From: Christensenella sp. UBA1214
Lineage (GTDB): Bacteria > Bacillota > Clostridia > Christensenellales > CAG-138
NCBI GenBank assembly: GCA_002309375.1
Contig: DBXK01000037.1
Span: forward strand, 870-7,938
DNA: 7,069 bases
Direction: 5' to 3'
Part shown: piece by piece, positions 5,321 to 7,069 of the stretch
Layout: each line of letters opens with the position of its first letter
Numbering within the stretch: the stretch's first letter is position 1
Translations under genes and position numbers: made by a program
The notes under the pieces: generated by a model
What the model saw: the letters and a program-made list of their open reading frames with translations, nothing else
What the model was told of the DNA's origin: nothing
The model's database searches: none

Positions 5321-6028
5321 ATGATCCGCAAGATTATCCACATTGACGAAGAGAAATGCACCGGCTGCGGCCTTTGCGCGGATGCCTGCCACGAAGGCGC
5401 GATCGAGATGGTGGACGGCAAGGCGAAGCTCGTGCGCGAAAACTTCTGTGACGGCTTCGGCGACTGCCTGCCCGCTTGCCCCGCCGGAGCGATCAGCTTC
5501 GAGGAGCGCGAGGCTCCCGAATATGATGAAGCCGCCGTCAAAAAGGCGAAGGAAGCGAAGGCAACTGAGGCCGAAAAGCCGCACACGCCCCACCCCGGCT
5601 GCCCTGGCTCCGCTCTGATGCAGTTCAGGCACGACGATGACGCTCCCGCAGCGACAAGAGCGGCGTCCCGCCTTGCCCAGTGGCCCTGCCAGATCAAGCT
5701 CGTGCCGACGCAAGCGCCGTTCTTTGAAGGCGCGAAGCTCCTGATCGCCGCCGACTGCACCGCCTACGCCTATGCGAACATGCACGAGGATTTCATGCGC
5801 GGCAAGGTGACGATCATCGGCTGCCCGAAGCTCGACGCGGTCGATTACAGCGAAAAGCTGACCGCCATCATCCGCGACAACGATATCAAGTCCGTCACCA
5901 TCGTCCGTATGGAGGTCCCCTGCTGCGGCGGTCTGCAGCGCGCCGCCGAGAACGCCCTGAAGGCGAGCGGCAAATTCATCCCCTGGCAGGTCGTAACGAT
6001 CTCGAGGGACGGAAGGATACTGGACTGA
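5321..6028 (+). CDS. 4Fe-4S binding protein with C-terminal Cys-rich domain
   Basis: A 235-residue cytoplasmic iron-sulfur protein, probably an electron carrier. The N-terminal ferredoxin fold has a complete first cluster motif, CTGCGLCADAC (Cys13, 16, 19, 23, followed by HEG rather than the usual Pro). A second motif, CDGFGDCLPACP, keeps Cys43, 49 and 53 but has Phe46 where the second Cys normally sits; this form is, as I recall, usual for the family. A charged Lys/Glu/Ala linker covers about 61-90. The larger C-terminal domain carries HPGCPGS (Cys94), AADCTAYAY (Cys146), IGCPKLD (Cys168) and VPCCGG (Cys201, 202), enough thiols for another metal site. The start at 5321 was chosen because AAGGAG (5305-5310) is 10 nt upstream; the ATG at 5312 is only 1 nt from it. 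Relatives in Clostridia often lie near Crp/Fnr regulators and hydroxylamine reductase. The electron partner is unknown. Confidence 0.88.
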   Translation: MIRKIIHIDEEKCTGCGLCADACHEGAIEMVDGKAKLVRENFCDGFGDCLPACPAGAISFEEREAPEYDEAAVKKAKEAKATEAEKPHTPHPGCPGSALMQFRHDDDAPAATRAASRLAQWPCQIKLVPTQAPFFEGAKLLIAADCTAYAYANMHEDFMRGKVTIIGCPKLDAVDYSEKLTAIIRDNDIKSVTIVRMEVPCCGGLQRAAENALKASGKFIPWQVVTISRDGRILD

Positions 6029-6058
6029 TCAAAGCCGCGAACCGATCCTTTAAACACG

Positions 6059-6092
6059 GCAAGGCCATTACTTTGAATGGCCTTGCTTTTTT
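6059..6092 (+). terminator. Rho-independent terminator of the TIGR04076/4Fe-4S operon
   Basis: GCAAGGCCATT (6059-6069) pairs perfectly with AATGGCCTTGC (6076-6086) around a six-base loop and is followed by six T. It lies 30 nt after the stop codon of the 4Fe-4S gene, so the operon contains just the two genes. Confidence 0.9.
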
Positions 6093-6142
6093 ATTACCGC
6101 GATCCTTGTTTTTTCGCTTTCCCCGCCCCGGTAAAAGCGTTT

Positions 6143-6172
6143 TTACGGTCCTTTGCGGCGCGCTGTTATAAT
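6143..6172 (+). promoter_or_regulatory. Promoter of the small membrane protein gene
   Basis: TATAAT at 6167-6172 is preceded by TG at 6164-6165, giving an extended -10 (TGnTATAAT). A weak -35 candidate, TTTACG (6143-6148), lies 18 bp upstream. An inverted repeat, GTAAAA-GCGT-TTTTAC (6131-6146), overlaps the -35 position and could be an operator or only a chance hairpin. Confidence 0.6.
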
Positions 6173-6202
6173 AAGGCCAACAAGCCAAGGGAGGGCGAAA
6201 AA

Positions 6203-6661
6203 ATGAAAAGGATCTTAAAAAAGCTGTTTACTACCTTATACTTTGCCGCAGCGTTATTGGCAGCGATTATTGATATGACCCATGCCGATAATAAACTCGC
6301 AGCATTCGCGGGAAGTTTCTTGCTCACTGCAGGCGGTTACTTCGTATTCCGTTTGATAATCCGTCTCATGATCAGGGAAAAGCGCTGGAGCGACACCCAT
6401 ACTCCCCGCAGTCAGGGCATGGCCGCCCGCGCGCTCGAAAACTGGATCATGCCGAAGCCGGAAAGTCCTAGGGTCATTGAAGAGCGCCGCCGCGCATATG
6501 CCGAAGCAATGGAGAACAAGCGCAAAGCCTATGCGCGTTACAAGGCAAAGAACGACATCGTTTATCACCGCACCCGCGCCGAGCGCTATGCCGGCACCCG
6601 CGACGGTTATAAGCATGAATGCAGAATGTGGGACGCGATCAAGCGGTCCAAGCAATACTGA
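6203..6661 (+). CDS. Small two-helix membrane protein of unknown function
   Basis: I do not recognise this 152-residue protein. Residues 1-7 are basic (MKRILKK). Two hydrophobic segments follow, about 8-24 and 32-56, joined by a short polar turn (MTHADNK), so both ends should face the cytoplasm. The rest, about 57-152, is soluble, very basic and Tyr/Arg/Lys-rich. A helical stretch RRRAYAEAMENKRKAYARYKAK covers about 96-115 (given in part) and could form a coiled coil. Near the end is RAERYAGTRDGYKHECRMWDAI, with one Cys at 140. The ATG at 6203 follows AAGGGAGGG (6188-6196) at good spacing and lies behind a plausible extended -10 promoter; upstream readings to 6077 would cross the previous terminator. 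It is monocistronic, flanked by terminators. Nucleic-acid or lipid contact by the basic tail is possible but is only inference. Confidence 0.75.
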   Translation: MKRILKKLFTTLYFAAALLAAIIDMTHADNKLAAFAGSFLLTAGGYFVFRLIIRLMIREKRWSDTHTPRSQGMAARALENWIMPKPESPRVIEERRRAYAEAMENKRKAYARYKAKNDIVYHRTRAERYAGTRDGYKHECRMWDAIKRSKQY

Positions 6662-6670
6662 TCCCCCGGC

Positions 6671-6701
6671 GGGAGGCCGGTCAAGCCCTCCCCTTGTTTT
6701 T
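6671..6701 (+). terminator. Weak terminator just after the membrane protein gene
   Basis: GGGAGG (6671-6676) can pair with CCTCCC (6687-6692) around a ten-base loop, followed after four bases by five T. The stem is only 6 bp, so this is a secondary candidate beside the stronger hairpin at 6736-6764. Confidence 0.35.
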
Positions 6702-6735
6702 CCGGTGCAGTTTCCTGCCGGTTCCCAATCAAAAA

Positions 6736-6774
6736 CGGAGGCGCCGCCGATCACGGTGCCTCCGCTTTTCTTTT
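6736..6774. terminator. Bidirectional terminator between convergent genes
   Basis: CGGAGGCGCCG (6736-6746) and CGGTGCCTCCG (6754-6764) form an 11-bp stem with one G-U pair and a seven-base loop. On the plus strand it is followed by CTTTTCTTTT; on the minus strand by TTTTTGATT. It can therefore end transcripts of both the membrane protein gene (plus) and the flavoprotein gene (minus). Confidence 0.8.
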
Positions 6775-6838
6775 CTCATTTTCCTAAAGAATTTCCACCC
6801 TTATTGGGGACCCTTCAACCGTTCGATATCCCGGTTGT

Positions 6839-7069
6839 TTATTTGACCTTTCCCGCGATCTCCCTCGCCACGAAAACGCCGCTCGCAGATGCGTGGGAAA
6901 GGGAATGCGTGATGCCGCTGCCGTCGCCGATTATATAGAGCCCGTCGTACTTCGTTTCGAGGTGCTCGTTGACTTCGGTCTCCATATTATAGAACTTGAC
7001 CTCCACGCCGTAAAGGAGCGTATCGTCGTTCGCTGTGCCCGGAGCGATCTTGTCGAGGGCGTAGATCAT
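6839..7069 (-). CDS. FAD-dependent dehydrogenase, COG2509 type (C-terminal part)
   Basis: The last 76 or so residues of a flavoprotein whose start lies beyond the right edge; relatives are about 450-540 residues, so most of it is missing. Visible features are LLYGVEVKFYNMETEVNEHLETKYDGLY (read in parts), then IIGDGSGITHSL and ASASGVFVAREI. The GDGSG segment is the late FAD-contact motif (G-D near the ribityl/pyrophosphate) of two-dinucleotide-binding-domain oxidoreductases, and the YNM...GLYxIGDGxG pattern fits the uncharacterised FAD-dependent dehydrogenases of COG2509. The Rossmann GxGxxG motif would be at the missing N-terminus. The stop is TAA at 6839-6841, and the ATG at the window edge is probably an internal Met. 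The substrate is unknown for the family. Confidence 0.82.
   Translation of the reverse strand: MIYALDKIAPGTANDDTLLYGVEVKFYNMETEVNEHLETKYDGLYIIGDGSGITHSLSHASASGVFVAREIAGKVK

Noticed and set aside
5029..5760. A 243-codon minus-strand frame opposite the ferredoxin operon
   Set aside because: It overlaps two well-supported plus-strand genes and the promoter, and its composition is that of an antisense shadow.
1..7069. CRISPR arrays, tRNA or rRNA genes, insertion sequences, riboswitches
   Set aside because: I saw no regularly spaced repeats, cloverleaf-like sequences, transposase motifs or long structured leaders; every leader here is short.

Overview
The window looks like chromosome from a moderately GC-rich, anaerobic member of the Clostridia (Bacillota), perhaps from the gut. 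This is inferred from the fruR-fruK-fruA order, strong AGGAGG-type ribosome sites, a Clostridia-type Crp/Fnr regulator beside a TIGR04076-like protein and a 4Fe-4S protein, and the tail of a COG2509-type flavoprotein. I see no rRNA, tRNA, CRISPR array, phage or insertion sequence.

Positions 1-3700, minus strand: a fructose operon in the order fruR (DeoR-family regulator), fruK (1-phosphofructokinase), fruA (fused PTS IIA-IIB-IIC permease). It is read from a near-consensus promoter at 3656-3684. fruR and fruK overlap by 4 nt, and fruK and fruA are 11 nt apart. A Shine-Dalgarno sequence at the extreme left edge suggests that another gene follows. FruA imports fructose as fructose-1-phosphate, FruK makes fructose-1,6-bisphosphate, and FruR probably senses the intermediate.

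Positions 3700-4310: no intact gene. This is a relic zone. The C-terminal end of a TetR-type regulator (minus) abuts the C-terminal end of an alpha/beta-hydrolase esterase (plus) at about 3969, as if one deletion had removed both 5' ends of a divergent pair. A further esterase-like scrap, apparently out of order, lies just downstream.

Positions 4310-6092: a Crp/Fnr-family regulator (minus) is divergent from a two-gene operon (plus) encoding a small Cys-rich TIGR04076-like protein and a 4Fe-4S protein. A perfect 14-bp palindrome lies 22 bp upstream of a TATAAT box that has no good -35. That is the geometry of a class II Crp/Fnr-activated promoter, so the regulator probably controls the neighbouring operon. 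A strong terminator closes the operon.

Positions 6100-7069: a small two-helix membrane protein of unknown function with its own promoter, then a bidirectional terminator, then the C-terminal end of a convergent FAD-dependent dehydrogenase cut by the window edge.

Most of the window is conventional. The parts most worth following are the regulator/palindrome/ferredoxin module, the double-beheaded gene pair, and the unassigned membrane protein.
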